DNA of 35,538 nucleotides, taken from contig CAJCCX010000243.1 in NCBI GenBank assembly GCA_903961015.1, positions 1 through 35,538 on the forward strand, read 5' to 3'. The translations under genes and the position numbers were made by a program. Below the pieces are notes generated by a model that saw only the letters and a list, made by a program, of their open reading frames with translations, was not told the DNA's origin and searched no databases. Every line of letters starts with the position of its first letter. Within the stretch, counting starts at the first letter, position 1. The stretch is from an uncultured bacterium. GTDB lineage: Bacteria; Planctomycetota; Phycisphaerae; Phycisphaerales; SM1A02. Shown here in pieces: positions 1 through 8,182 of the stretch.

Positions 1-587
1 GCGCATGGAGCGTTACGGATTGCGTGCGATATTTCCAGCAAGCGAAGCAACATGGACTTGGCATTCGAGTCCACACGGATCAATTCAATTCACTGGGAAT
101 GATTCCAGCAGCACTAGAACTTGGTGCAATCAGTGTTGATCATTTGGAGGCTGCAACCGATGCAGACTTGGACCTTGTTGCGCGAAGCAAGACAATCGCA
201 GTTGGTCTTCCTGCAACTGCATTTTGCTTGGGGACTCCATGCATTCAAGCGCGAAAATTTATCGACGCAGGTGGAGCACTTGCACTTGCGACGAATGCAA
301 ATCCTGGCAGCGCCCCCGTTCGAGCAATCCCGATTGTTCTTTCGTTTGCAGTTCGCGAAATGAAAATGACTCCTGCCGAAGCGATTACGAGCGTGACTTG
401 GAATGCCGCATGTGTGCTTGGAATGACTGACCAATGCGGATCGATCGCAGTTGGGAAATCTGCCGATATCGTTCTGTGGCCTTTCAAAGATGAACGCGCG
501 CTGGGCTACGAACTTTCTGGGGCACTTCCAGAAATCGTCATGGCTGGTGGCAGAGTCATCACCCCGCACTCGCTCGACGTGGGATAA
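1..587 (+). CDS. hutI: Imidazolonepropionase, C-terminal part (5' end outside window)
   Basis: Third enzyme of histidine degradation; it hydrolyses imidazolone-5-propionate to formiminoglutamate in the cytosol. The frame is open to the window edge: upstream of the GTG at 24, where the ORF track begins, in-frame codons read AWSVTDC, matching the 'sveqsr' region of the family, so the true start lies outside. The amidohydrolase barrel shows RVHTDQF (metal-ligand His), SVDHLEA (catalytic His region) and the hallmark NPGSAP loop. One oddity: the residue before that loop, usually the metal-binding Asp in 'ATDxNPG', is read here as Asn (LATNANPGS). The stop lies 6 nt before map, so the two are probably co-transcribed. 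The family call is secure; retained activity is less so because of the Asn. Confidence 0.9.
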   Translation, partial: AWSVTDCVRYFQQAKQHGLGIRVHTDQFNSLGMIPAALELGAISVDHLEAATDADLDLVARSKTIAVGLPATAFCLGTPCIQARKFIDAGGALALATNANPGSAPVRAIPIVLSFAVREMKMTPAEAITSVTWNAACVLGMTDQCGSIAVGKSADIVLWPFKDERALGYELSGALPEIVMAGGRVITPHSLDVG

Positions 588-593
588 TCTAGA

Positions 594-1403
594 ATGATGA
601 TTTCCGCACGAGAGATTGCATCAGCCACCGCAGCGGCAGCGTGCGTTTCACGTACGCATGAAGCGATCGCTGAATATCTCAAAGAAGGACAGACCCTTGC
701 AGAGATTGATTCATTTGTCGAGCGCACATTAAATCGCCTTGATTGCAAGTCATGCTTCTTGGGATACAAGGTGCGAGGCCATCCTCCATTCCCAAGTCAC
801 GCTTGCATTTCTGTCAATGAATGCGTTGTGCACGGAACGCATGACATGACAACGAAGGGAATCTTAGAAGGCGACTTGGTATCGATCGACATTGGCGTTC
901 GTCATCAAGGCTGGATCGGTGATGCGGCGTGGACATATTTGATCAAATCTGGCGATGACGTTTCGTATGCGCTGCTGCGAAGTGGACGAGAAAGTTTGCG
1001 GCGTGGGGTCGCTGCGATGCAGCCTGGGCGGCCCTTGATTGATTGGGCTCGCGCCGTGCAAAACTGCGTCGAAAAGGAAAGTGGCTTTTTTCTCGTGCGC
1101 GGATTGGGCGGTCATGGTTATGGAAAAACTCTGCACGCTCCCCCATTTGTCTCCAATGTTGTGCCGACATATCCTGGCGAGTGGAGCGAAGCCTGGACAA
1201 CGTTCAAGCCTGGAATGTTGATCGCAGTCGAACCGATGATCGCCGTCAGCACAACAGAGATTGTCTCGCAAGGAACTGCATGGCCGATCTTGACTTGTGA
1301 TGGTTCGCTGAGTGTTCATTATGAAGCCGATGTTCTTATCACCGCAGATGGACCAGTCAATCTGACCGCAGATCTTTTTGCGCTGCCCGATGTCGTGGGT
1401 TGA
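594..1403 (+). CDS. map: Methionine aminopeptidase type I
   Basis: Removes the initiator methionine from nascent proteins. The 269-residue pita-bread fold is complete. The metal ligands read as D99 (VSIDIG), D110 (IGDAAW), H174 (GGHGYG), E213 (AVEPM) and E244 (VHYEAD), and H80 in CVVHGTHD corresponds to the substrate-binding His. There is no N-terminal zinc-finger or SH3-binding extension, so this is the short bacterial form. Two ATG codons are adjacent at 594 and 597; the first is used here. It starts 6 nt after hutI and ends 45 nt before serA. The last ligand motif is VHYEADVLIT rather than the common 'aHfEhTv', a mild divergence that keeps the Glu. The gene is more often beside secY or ribosomal genes, so this one may be a second copy. 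Confidence 0.95.
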   Translation: MMISAREIASATAAAACVSRTHEAIAEYLKEGQTLAEIDSFVERTLNRLDCKSCFLGYKVRGHPPFPSHACISVNECVVHGTHDMTTKGILEGDLVSIDIGVRHQGWIGDAAWTYLIKSGDDVSYALLRSGRESLRRGVAAMQPGRPLIDWARAVQNCVEKESGFFLVRGLGGHGYGKTLHAPPFVSNVVPTYPGEWSEAWTTFKPGMLIAVEPMIAVSTTEIVSQGTAWPILTCDGSLSVHYEADVLITADGPVNLTADLFALPDVVG

Positions 1404-1448
1404 TTTCGCAAGTCCACGGCGAATCGCAAGAGAGATACTCTTCACGAT

Positions 1449-2684
1449 ATGACAATTGCACCGAAGGCTTTACTTCTTGAATCGATTCATCCCGTTGCGG
1501 ATTCGATCTTGATCGAAGCTGGCTTTCAAGTGCAGCGCATCGCAAGCGCTCTTGCTGGAACAGAACTTGACCGTGCACTTGATGGCGTGAGCGTCGTGGG
1601 GATTCGATCCAAGACTGAAATGCGCGCGGCGCAGTTTGCCAATCATGCCAGCCTCGTTGCAGTCGGATGCTTCTGCATCGGTACGAATCAGGTTGATTTG
1701 CTTGCTGCCGAAGCAAGTGGATCCGCAGTTTTCAATTCGCCTTTCAGCAATACGCGCAGCGTTGCAGAGATGACTGTTGCAGAAGCAATTTGCCTTTTTC
1801 GAAGGCTTTTTGAAAAATCTGCGCAGTTGCATGCAGGTCGCTGGGACAAATCTGCAAGTCGTTCGCACGAAGTTCGCGGGCGAACGCTTGGGATCGTTGG
1901 ATACGGCCATATCGGCTCGCAAGTCAGCGTGCTGGCAGAATCGCTTGGAATGCGGGTGATTTTCTTCGATGTTGTTCGCAAGTTGCCACTTGGAAACGCA
2001 CAATCAAGACCATCGCTTGAAGCACTGCTGCGTGATGCAGATTGCGTCACGCTGCATGTTCCAGAAACGCAACAAACGATGGGATTCATCGGCGCGCGCC
2101 AAATTGCATTGATGAAGCCGGGTGCAATTTTGATCAACAATGCGCGTGGATCTGTTGTCGATCTTGATGCACTTGCTGCAGCACTGCGCGATGGGCGACT
2201 CGGCGGAGCTGCGCTCGATGTCTTTCCAACCGAACCTGCTGCGACAGGTGATCCATTCAATTCACCCATGCAGACGTGTCCAACGGCGATACTCACTCCA
2301 CACATTGGTGGATCAACCGAGGAGGCTCAAGAATCCATCGCCGCAGAAGTCGCAGAAAAACTTGTTCGTTTTTGGCATCACGGATCGACTGATACATCTG
2401 TCAATATTCCTCAAGTCGATTTGCCAGTACTTCGAGAAGGACAACTTCGCATTTTGCATGTGCACCGAAATGTTCCTGGCGTGTTGGGATCGATGCACAC
2501 ACTTTTGGCAAAGGCAGGAATCAATATCAACGCCGAATATCTGCAGTCCAATCCCCGAACGAGTTATGTGATCTTGGATGTCGAAGGCTTTGAAGATCCC
2601 AAGTTGCTCGATGGAATTGGAGCAATGCCAGAAACGATTCGGATGCGAACGACATCTGGACCAGCGATTTCATTTCAGTCGTAG
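1449..2684 (+). CDS. serA: D-3-phosphoglycerate dehydrogenase, ACT-domain (E. coli-like) form
   Basis: Oxidises 3-phosphoglycerate to 3-phosphohydroxypyruvate with NAD, the first step of serine synthesis. The 411-residue length and motif order match the E. coli-type enzyme closely: GCFCIGTNQVDL, the FSNTRSVAEM segment, the Rossmann glycine motif GYGHIG, catalytic Arg in NNARGSVVD, Glu in DVFPTEPA and His in LTPHIGGSTEEAQ. A C-terminal ACT domain from about residue 335 (HVHRNVPGVLGSMH) is the expected serine-feedback site. The start is the ATG at 1449. The gene sits in a tight plus-strand run; the next gene's preferred start is 10 nt after its stop. A second, ACT-less family member is at 30000. 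Confidence 0.95.
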   Translation: MTIAPKALLLESIHPVADSILIEAGFQVQRIASALAGTELDRALDGVSVVGIRSKTEMRAAQFANHASLVAVGCFCIGTNQVDLLAAEASGSAVFNSPFSNTRSVAEMTVAEAICLFRRLFEKSAQLHAGRWDKSASRSHEVRGRTLGIVGYGHIGSQVSVLAESLGMRVIFFDVVRKLPLGNAQSRPSLEALLRDADCVTLHVPETQQTMGFIGARQIALMKPGAILINNARGSVVDLDALAAALRDGRLGGAALDVFPTEPAATGDPFNSPMQTCPTAILTPHIGGSTEEAQESIAAEVAEKLVRFWHHGSTDTSVNIPQVDLPVLREGQLRILHVHRNVPGVLGSMHTLLAKAGININAEYLQSNPRTSYVILDVEGFEDPKLLDGIGAMPETIRMRTTSGPAISFQS

Positions 2685-2694
2685 CATCGTCAAT

Positions 2695-4884
2695 ATGACA
2701 AATTTCACTCAGGTTCAAGCTCTTTCAACTATTTCCATTTCAACATTTTGCTTGTTCATTGCCATCGATTCATTTGCGGCTCCTCCCGCAACTCGCTCTG
2801 AACCAGTTTCAGATCTTGTGCAAGGCGAAACGATCACCGACGAATATCGGTGGCTTGAAATGCTCGAAAAAGATTCGCCTGAAGTTCTGGATTGGACGAC
2901 TGCTCAGAACGATCGCACGCAATCAATATTGAATGCACTTCCATGTCATGCGCAACTCGAAAAGCAACTCGCTCCACTCATGTCGATTGGATCGGTGGGA
3001 CTTCCCAAGCGCGAAGGCGCCAGTGCATTCTGGACCGAGCGAGAAGGAAATCAGAATCAGCCAATTTTGTATTTCGCACCAGACCTCTCCGCACCTGCGG
3101 TTTCTGGAAACGCTGTCGCTGTATCAAATGGACCTTCACGCGCTGACAAGAAAGTTCTGCTCGATGTCAACACAATCGATGCAAAAGGCCTGACAAGTTT
3201 GGATTGGTGGGAGCCATCACAAGATGGACGTCGCGTCGCATTTGGAACTTCAAAATCGGGAAGCGAAATGAGTGTTCTTCATGTGATGAATGTCGCGACA
3301 GGAGATTGGTTGAGCGATGAAATTTCTGGGAAGGTGTCTTTCGATGGTTGGTCTCCAAGCGGTGACGCGTTTTTATATTCGCAGCTGGCGGATCCCGCGG
3401 ATCCCTATTCGCGCGAAATTCGTTGGCATCAAATCGGACATCACACGCGCCATGATCCCCTGATTTATCGGCAAAAAGAACCAAGTGTGGTTCCAGGTGC
3501 GGGACTGTCGCGAGATGGTCGGTGGATCATCGTCTCGCAATCTCACGGCTGGCAATCAAACGATCTCTTTGTCGGCGACTTTGCTCAGTGGCAACGCGCA
3601 GGCATGCCAAGCGGTTCTTTGCCGCTTGTGCCAGTTGCGGTTGGACTTGATGGAAATTTTCGTCCTTCAGCGATCATCGGTGACACGATGTTTATGCTCT
3701 CATCGCTCGATACTCCAAAGGGATCGCTCTGGGCTGTCGACATGAATTCGCCTGCACGCGAAAATTGGAAACCGATCATTGCAACGCGTCCGGACGAAGT
3801 ACTGGAATCTGTGGCATATTGTGGCGGGTTGTTGGTTGCGTCCTATTCCAAAGATGTTTGCAGTCGGATTGAGCGATTCACATCGAGCGGGCTCAGCCTT
3901 GGCGAAATCAAATTGCCTGGCCTTGGCAGCGCGTCCGTTGCTACAGACGAGACGCGCACCACTGGCTTCGTGAGTTACACAAGTTTCAATGAACCGCGAT
4001 CGATTTATTCAGTTGATTTCAAGAGTGGGTCAATGACACTGTGGGCTCGTCCCACAGTGCCGATCAACCCATCAAGCGTGACGGTTTCGCAAGTTTTTGT
4101 CACAAGCAAGGACGGCACAAAGATTCCAATGTTCATCGTGCACAAGGCGGGATTGGTGCTCAACGGAGAATCCCCGACAATTCTCTATGGTTATGGCGGA
4201 TTTAATGTCAGCCTCGATCCAGCATTCAATGCAACAAATTGGCCTTGGTACGAAGGCGGCGGCGTCTATGCGATTGCAAATCTTCGCGGTGGCAGTGAAT
4301 ATGGAGAAGATTGGCACAAAGCTGGAATGCGTGCAAATAAGCAAAATGTATTTGATGATTTTTATGCGTGCGCCGAGTGGTTGATCTCATCAAAGTTTAC
4401 AAATTCAAAGCATCTTGCGATTCAAGGTGGATCAAATGGCGGACTCTTGACTGGCGTTGCAGTCACACAGAGGCCAGATCTTTTTTGTGCCGCGATTAGC
4501 GCTGTCCCCCTGCTTGACATGATTCGATATCACCAATTTTTGATCGCGAAGTTCTGGGTACCAGAGTATGGATCGAGCGAAGACGTCGAGCAATTCGGAT
4601 GGATTCGCAAGTACAGCCCATACCAGCATGTCACCAAAGGAACGAAGTATCCCGCAGTTTTGTTTACCGCCGGCGAAAATGATTCACGGGTTCATCCACT
4701 TCATGCGCGCAAGATGGCGGCTCGCATGCAAGCGCTCAGCGCGAATGATGATGCCAGTGATCCGATTCTGCTGTGGGTCGATCGCAATGCAGGACACGGA
4801 CAAGGAAAACCACTTGCAAATCGAATCGCAGAACAGGCTGATCAATGGGCATTCATGATGTGGCAGACTGGAATGTGTCGCTAG
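2695..4884 (+). CDS. Secreted prolyl oligopeptidase (S9A family)
   Basis: Serine peptidase expected to cut short peptides after proline. The ORF track begins at 2578 inside serA, but the ATG at 2695 gives an immediate signal peptide (hydrophobic core STISISTFCLFIAI, then DSFAAPP), so 729 aa is preferred. The N-terminal part (about residues 30-100, DEYRWLE) and a beta-propeller of about 300 residues precede the alpha/beta hydrolase domain. The catalytic triad reads as S580 (GGSNGGLL), D663 (GENDSRVHP) and H701 (NAGHGQGKP), and YGYGGFNVSL is the usual family motif. The signal peptide places it in the periplasm or exported, which is common for planctomycete S9 enzymes. The gene starts 10 nt after serA and ends convergent with uvrD. 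Confidence 0.93.
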   Translation: MTNFTQVQALSTISISTFCLFIAIDSFAAPPATRSEPVSDLVQGETITDEYRWLEMLEKDSPEVLDWTTAQNDRTQSILNALPCHAQLEKQLAPLMSIGSVGLPKREGASAFWTEREGNQNQPILYFAPDLSAPAVSGNAVAVSNGPSRADKKVLLDVNTIDAKGLTSLDWWEPSQDGRRVAFGTSKSGSEMSVLHVMNVATGDWLSDEISGKVSFDGWSPSGDAFLYSQLADPADPYSREIRWHQIGHHTRHDPLIYRQKEPSVVPGAGLSRDGRWIIVSQSHGWQSNDLFVGDFAQWQRAGMPSGSLPLVPVAVGLDGNFRPSAIIGDTMFMLSSLDTPKGSLWAVDMNSPARENWKPIIATRPDEVLESVAYCGGLLVASYSKDVCSRIERFTSSGLSLGEIKLPGLGSASVATDETRTTGFVSYTSFNEPRSIYSVDFKSGSMTLWARPTVPINPSSVTVSQVFVTSKDGTKIPMFIVHKAGLVLNGESPTILYGYGGFNVSLDPAFNATNWPWYEGGGVYAIANLRGGSEYGEDWHKAGMRANKQNVFDDFYACAEWLISSKFTNSKHLAIQGGSNGGLLTGVAVTQRPDLFCAAISAVPLLDMIRYHQFLIAKFWVPEYGSSEDVEQFGWIRKYSPYQHVTKGTKYPAVLFTAGENDSRVHPLHARKMAARMQALSANDDASDPILLWVDRNAGHGQGKPLANRIAEQADQWAFMMWQTGMCR

Positions 4885-4937
4885 TGCACTCGAAGTAGAA
4901 TTCATCGCAGAATTCAGGGCAAAATTGCAACCAAAAT

Positions 4938-7211
4938 TCAGGCGATGACTTCCAACTTGGCATATTCCAACACCAGCGTCCGCACACCCGCGCTTCGAAA
5001 GCGAACTCGAACGCTCGTCAGACTTCCTCGCGGCAGAACTTCTTCGACAGTTCCAATACCAAACTGCGCATGACGAACGATGGTTCCTGCGGGAAATCCA
5101 CCATCGCCCCCACGGCGTGAACCTCCAACCCCCTGCCGACCTGCATGCCGCCGATTTTCATCCTGCCCGCGTGCGTCGTCTTCAAATTCCACGCGTTCTG
5201 TCAGGTCGAGGCGCTGAATATTATTACCACTGATTTCCCGTAGAAAACCACTTTCAATCGTTCGCATGCGAAGTCCGCGCATTGCACGAGTTGCTGCACA
5301 CGTCAGCAGCAGACTTCGTTCGCTTCGCGTGATGCCGACAAACAGGAGCCGACGTTCTTCCTCGACTGCCTGCGGCGAATCCATTGAACGCGCATGCGGC
5401 AAAAGTCCCTCTTCGATTCCCACGATTGCAACGGTGTGAAATTCCAGCCCCTTTGAAGCGTGGAGCGACATCAAAGTGACAACGCCACGCTCCGGATCCA
5501 CAGCATCAGAATCTGCGACGAGCGCGACGGATTCGAGAAAACCACGCAGCGCATCGCCGAGCGTCGGCGCGCGAGCATCTGGCTGAGATTCTGGCAGCAC
5601 ATACAGGCTGGCGGCGTTGGCGACTTCTTGAACATTCGACTTACGATCTGCGGCATCTTGATCGTCATCTGCGATTGCGGCAGCTGCTCGTTCGAGTCCC
5701 GCCTCGGTGATCAATCGCGCAACGAATGGCCCAAGATTTTCCGCAGGCTTCATCTCTAATTCGCTGCGATATCGAGCCAAAACCATCACAAGTCCATCGA
5801 TTGATTTTGCAGTTCTTTCGGCAATTCCAGCTTGTCGAGCCATCATCATCGCCTCTAGAAGCGAACACCCCCGAGCGACTGATATTGCAGCACATTTGCT
5901 GATCGATGTCGCACCGATTCCACGCGCCGGCACATTGATAATTCGGCGCAACGCTTGTTCATCCAGCGGATTCACCAGTGCACGCAGATAACTCAACGTA
6001 TCACGGACTTCTCGTCGTTCATAAAAAACCGTTCCGCGCGCAATGACATATGGGATATTTCGCCGCCGCAGCGCATCCTCCATCGTGCGGCTGAGCGAAT
6101 TCATTCTGTACAAAACCGCCATCTCTTTCCACTGAATTCCCTCACGATTTGCGCGCTGGAATTCTTCGACGACAAAATTTGCTTCGGATGTTTCATCAGA
6201 CAACATGGCTATTTTTGGCGGAACTCCTTCGCCAAGTCCGGTAAAAAGATCCTTGTGTCGGCGAGCAGAATTGCGGCGAATCAACTGATCTGCAACAGCG
6301 ACTATGTGGGATGTCGAACGAAAATTCTCGCCGAGTGGCACAACTGTCGCTCCGGGATAGTGCTCTTCAAATTCGAGAATGTTTGAAATATCCGCTCCGC
6401 GCCAGGCATAAATGGATTGGTCGGGATCGCCGACCACACAAATGTTGCGATGCTCGCGAGCGATTGAATGCGCGACCGTAAACTGCGCATGATTTGTGTC
6501 TTGATATTCATCGACCAAAACTTCTGCAAACCGCTCTTGTAATTGCGCTAAAACCACAGGATCGTCGCGAAGCATCCGAGCCGTTCGCATCAGCAAGTCA
6601 TCGAAGTCAAGTGCGTTCTGCCGAACCAACTCTTGTTCATAGATCGCATAGATGCGAGCGATGGTGCGCTGGCGGAAGTCAAGCGCATTTTGCGCATATT
6701 CCGCAGCAGAAAGCAACCGATTCTTCGCAGAAGAAATCTCCGTTGCCACCGAACCAACTTGCCACTGCGCAGTTTCGAGATTCGCTCGTCCGATCGCCGC
6801 TTTGATGACTGCATGCGCGTCATCCATGTCGAAGATGGAAAACTCTGCCGCAAGAGGTTTCTGCCCAATGCCAGCAGCGAGACTTTCTGGACCAAATCTG
6901 CGCAGAATCCCCGCAGAAAATGAGTGAAATGTACTGACGACCAATCCACGACGACCTGGTGCATCGGCAGGCACCAGCGCATCAACTCGAGCCTTCATTT
7001 CGCGTGCAGCTTTGTTCGTAAATGTCAGCGCAAGAATTTTCCACGCAGGAACACCTGCAGCGATTCTGCACGCAATTCTGCGTGTAATCACGCGTGTTTT
7101 TCCAGAGCCAGGCCCAGCGAGAACGAGAAGCGGACCGCCACAATGCATGACCGCTTGCCGTTGAGTTTCGGTCAAATCAACCAGCCACGGCTCATGAGAA
7201 TCGACGTCCAC
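4938..7211 (-). CDS. uvrD: ATP-dependent DNA helicase UvrD/PcrA
   Basis: Superfamily 1A 3'-5' helicase acting in repair and in removal of blocked recombination or transcription complexes. All canonical motifs are present over 757 aa: Walker A GPGSGKTR near residue 34, TFTNKAAREM (Ia), DEYQDTNHAQ (II), VVGDPDQSIYAWRGAD (III), NFRSTSHI (IV), LMSLHASKGLEF (V) and EERRLLFVGITRS (VI). The last about 50 residues (TIVRHAQFGIGTVEEVL to the end) form the PcrA/UvrD C-terminal Tudor-like domain that contacts RNA polymerase. The start is GTG at 7211; no in-frame ATG lies nearby upstream. The gene is alone on its strand, convergent with the peptidase and divergent from the structured region before dcd. 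Whether pcrA or uvrD is the better name cannot be settled here. Confidence 0.93.
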   Translation of the reverse strand: MDVDSHEPWLVDLTETQRQAVMHCGGPLLVLAGPGSGKTRVITRRIACRIAAGVPAWKILALTFTNKAAREMKARVDALVPADAPGRRGLVVSTFHSFSAGILRRFGPESLAAGIGQKPLAAEFSIFDMDDAHAVIKAAIGRANLETAQWQVGSVATEISSAKNRLLSAAEYAQNALDFRQRTIARIYAIYEQELVRQNALDFDDLLMRTARMLRDDPVVLAQLQERFAEVLVDEYQDTNHAQFTVAHSIAREHRNICVVGDPDQSIYAWRGADISNILEFEEHYPGATVVPLGENFRSTSHIVAVADQLIRRNSARRHKDLFTGLGEGVPPKIAMLSDETSEANFVVEEFQRANREGIQWKEMAVLYRMNSLSRTMEDALRRRNIPYVIARGTVFYERREVRDTLSYLRALVNPLDEQALRRIINVPARGIGATSISKCAAISVARGCSLLEAMMMARQAGIAERTAKSIDGLVMVLARYRSELEMKPAENLGPFVARLITEAGLERAAAAIADDDQDAADRKSNVQEVANAASLYVLPESQPDARAPTLGDALRGFLESVALVADSDAVDPERGVVTLMSLHASKGLEFHTVAIVGIEEGLLPHARSMDSPQAVEEERRLLFVGITRSERSLLLTCAATRAMRGLRMRTIESGFLREISGNNIQRLDLTERVEFEDDARGQDENRRHAGRQGVGGSRRGGDGGFPAGTIVRHAQFGIGTVEEVLPRGSLTSVRVRFRSAGVRTLVLEYAKLEVIA

Positions 7212-7242
7212 GCATGGAGTCTAATAGGCGAAAGAGACACCA

Positions 7243-7450
7243 ACTGACAATCAGTCCACAAGGGATCTCAAACCATTGGTGGGCAAATCCAACCCCAAGT
7301 CTTTGTGTTTACAAGAGGTTAAGACCAAAAAGTCTATGTCCGACAAAATTCAAGATATTGTGGTGGATTTGCTATTGCCACCACAAGATGTTGGGGTAAA
7401 TTGGTTTGTGACCTCCTTTGTTGGAGCGCTCAGCGTGTGGGTTAGTCAGT
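7243..7450 (+). ncRNA. Candidate structured RNA (6S-like rod with central bubble)
   Basis: The uvrD-dcd intergenic region folds by eye into one long rod. Closing helices are actgac 7243-7248 with gtcagt 7445-7450, and tccaca 7255-7260 with tgtggg 7436-7441. A bubble of about 23 and 27 nt follows, whose 3' side holds ctcc/ggag around tttgtt. A 21-bp imperfect helix then pairs 7284-7307 with 7382-7408. An alternative hairpin, ttgtggtgg 7358-7366 with ccaccacaa 7378-7386, shares the 3' arm and would exclude part of it. Size and shape resemble 6S RNA, but no sequence signature clinches it. T runs at 7460-7475 lie downstream on the plus strand. It could instead be the dcd leader. Hand fold only. 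Confidence 0.35.
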
Positions 7451-7475
7451 GAGATTTACTTTTTTCGACTTTTTT

Positions 7476-7482
7476 GAAGGAG
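7476..7482 (+). promoter_or_regulatory. Ribosome binding site of dcd
   Basis: The sequence gaaggag lies 7 nt before the ATG at 7490. It is one of the few clear Shine-Dalgarno sequences in the window and fixes the dcd start. Confidence 0.75.
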
Positions 7483-7489
7483 TCAAACA

Positions 7490-8089
7490 ATGGGCATTCT
7501 GTGCGATACACAAATACGTGAATTGGTTGGAATCGAGCCCTTTGAAGAGAGCCGTAAACGAGACGGCGTGATTTCGTACGGCGTTTCAAGCTATGGATAC
7601 GACGTTCGCGTTGGAACGAAGTTCAAGATTTTCACCAATGCAACTTCAGGCGGAGTCGCCGTTGTTGACCCAAAGAATTTTTCAAGCGATCTCTTCATCT
7701 CAATCGACACCGAATTGACCAAGCGAGATCATGTCGTCATTCCACCAAATTCATTTGCGCTTGCTGAAACGATCGAAATTTTTTCCGTTCCGCGTGATGT
7801 CTTGGCCGTCTGCGTCGGAAAGTCCACCTATGCGCGCTGCGGAATTATTGTCAACGTCACACCTCTCGAGCCTGAATGGCGTGGCAAGGTCACGATTGAA
7901 ATTTCCAACACCACTCCCCTTCCAGCAAAGATTTATGCCAACGAAGGTATCGCACAAATGTTGTTCTTTAAGGCCGATCGCGTTTGCGCTACAAGTTACG
8001 CAGACAAAGGCGGCAAGTATCAAAATCAAAGCGGATTGACTCTCCCCCGAGTCGACGGTCACTCTCAAAATAAATCTGAACATCAGTAA
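7490..8089 (+). CDS. dcd: dCTP deaminase
   Basis: Trimeric enzyme converting dCTP to dUTP, feeding dTMP synthesis. The 199-aa protein carries the family signatures [14 protein letters not shown] near the N terminus, [13 protein letters not shown], the nucleotide-binding and catalytic segment [29 protein letters not shown] (with the Glu general base in the last part), and EGIAQMLFF. The start is set by a good ribosome binding site. It precedes nrdJ on the same strand by 93 nt, which groups two deoxynucleotide-pool genes. Whether it is mono-functional or a bifunctional dCTP deaminase/dUTPase cannot be decided from motifs alone. Confidence 0.94.
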   Translation: MGILCDTQIRELVGIEPFEESRKRDGVISYGVSSYGYDVRVGTKFKIFTNATSGGVAVVDPKNFSSDLFISIDTELTKRDHVVIPPNSFALAETIEIFSVPRDVLAVCVGKSTYARCGIIVNVTPLEPEWRGKVTIEISNTTPLPAKIYANEGIAQMLFFKADRVCATSYADKGGKYQNQSGLTLPRVDGHSQNKSEHQ

Positions 8090-8097
8090 GTTTTTCT

Positions 8098-8126
8098 CCC
8101 CAAAGGGGCTCACCGATGTTCGGTGA
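8098..8126 (+). promoter_or_regulatory. Tandem hairpins between dcd and nrdJ
   Basis: Two adjacent perfect hairpins lie in the 93-nt gap: cccc-aaa-gggg (8098-8108) and tcaccga-tgt-tcggtga (8110-8126). There is no T tract directly after them, so they are not a classic terminator. They could be a processing site, a stability element or part of the nrdJ leader. The gap is too short for a full cobalamin riboswitch and no B12 box is seen. Confidence 0.5.
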
Positions 8127-8182
8127 TCCCATGCGTTTTATCTGTTCTCACATCATCAACCCAATTCCCGCAGGACGCACTC

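Noticed and set aside
864-1445. 193-aa minus-strand ORF opposite map
   Set aside because: Shadow of methionine aminopeptidase; Cys/Arg-rich composition without domain signs.
8090-8182. Cobalamin riboswitch upstream of the B12-dependent reductase
   Set aside because: The gap is about 93 nt and no B12-box-like sequence is visible; only two simple hairpins.
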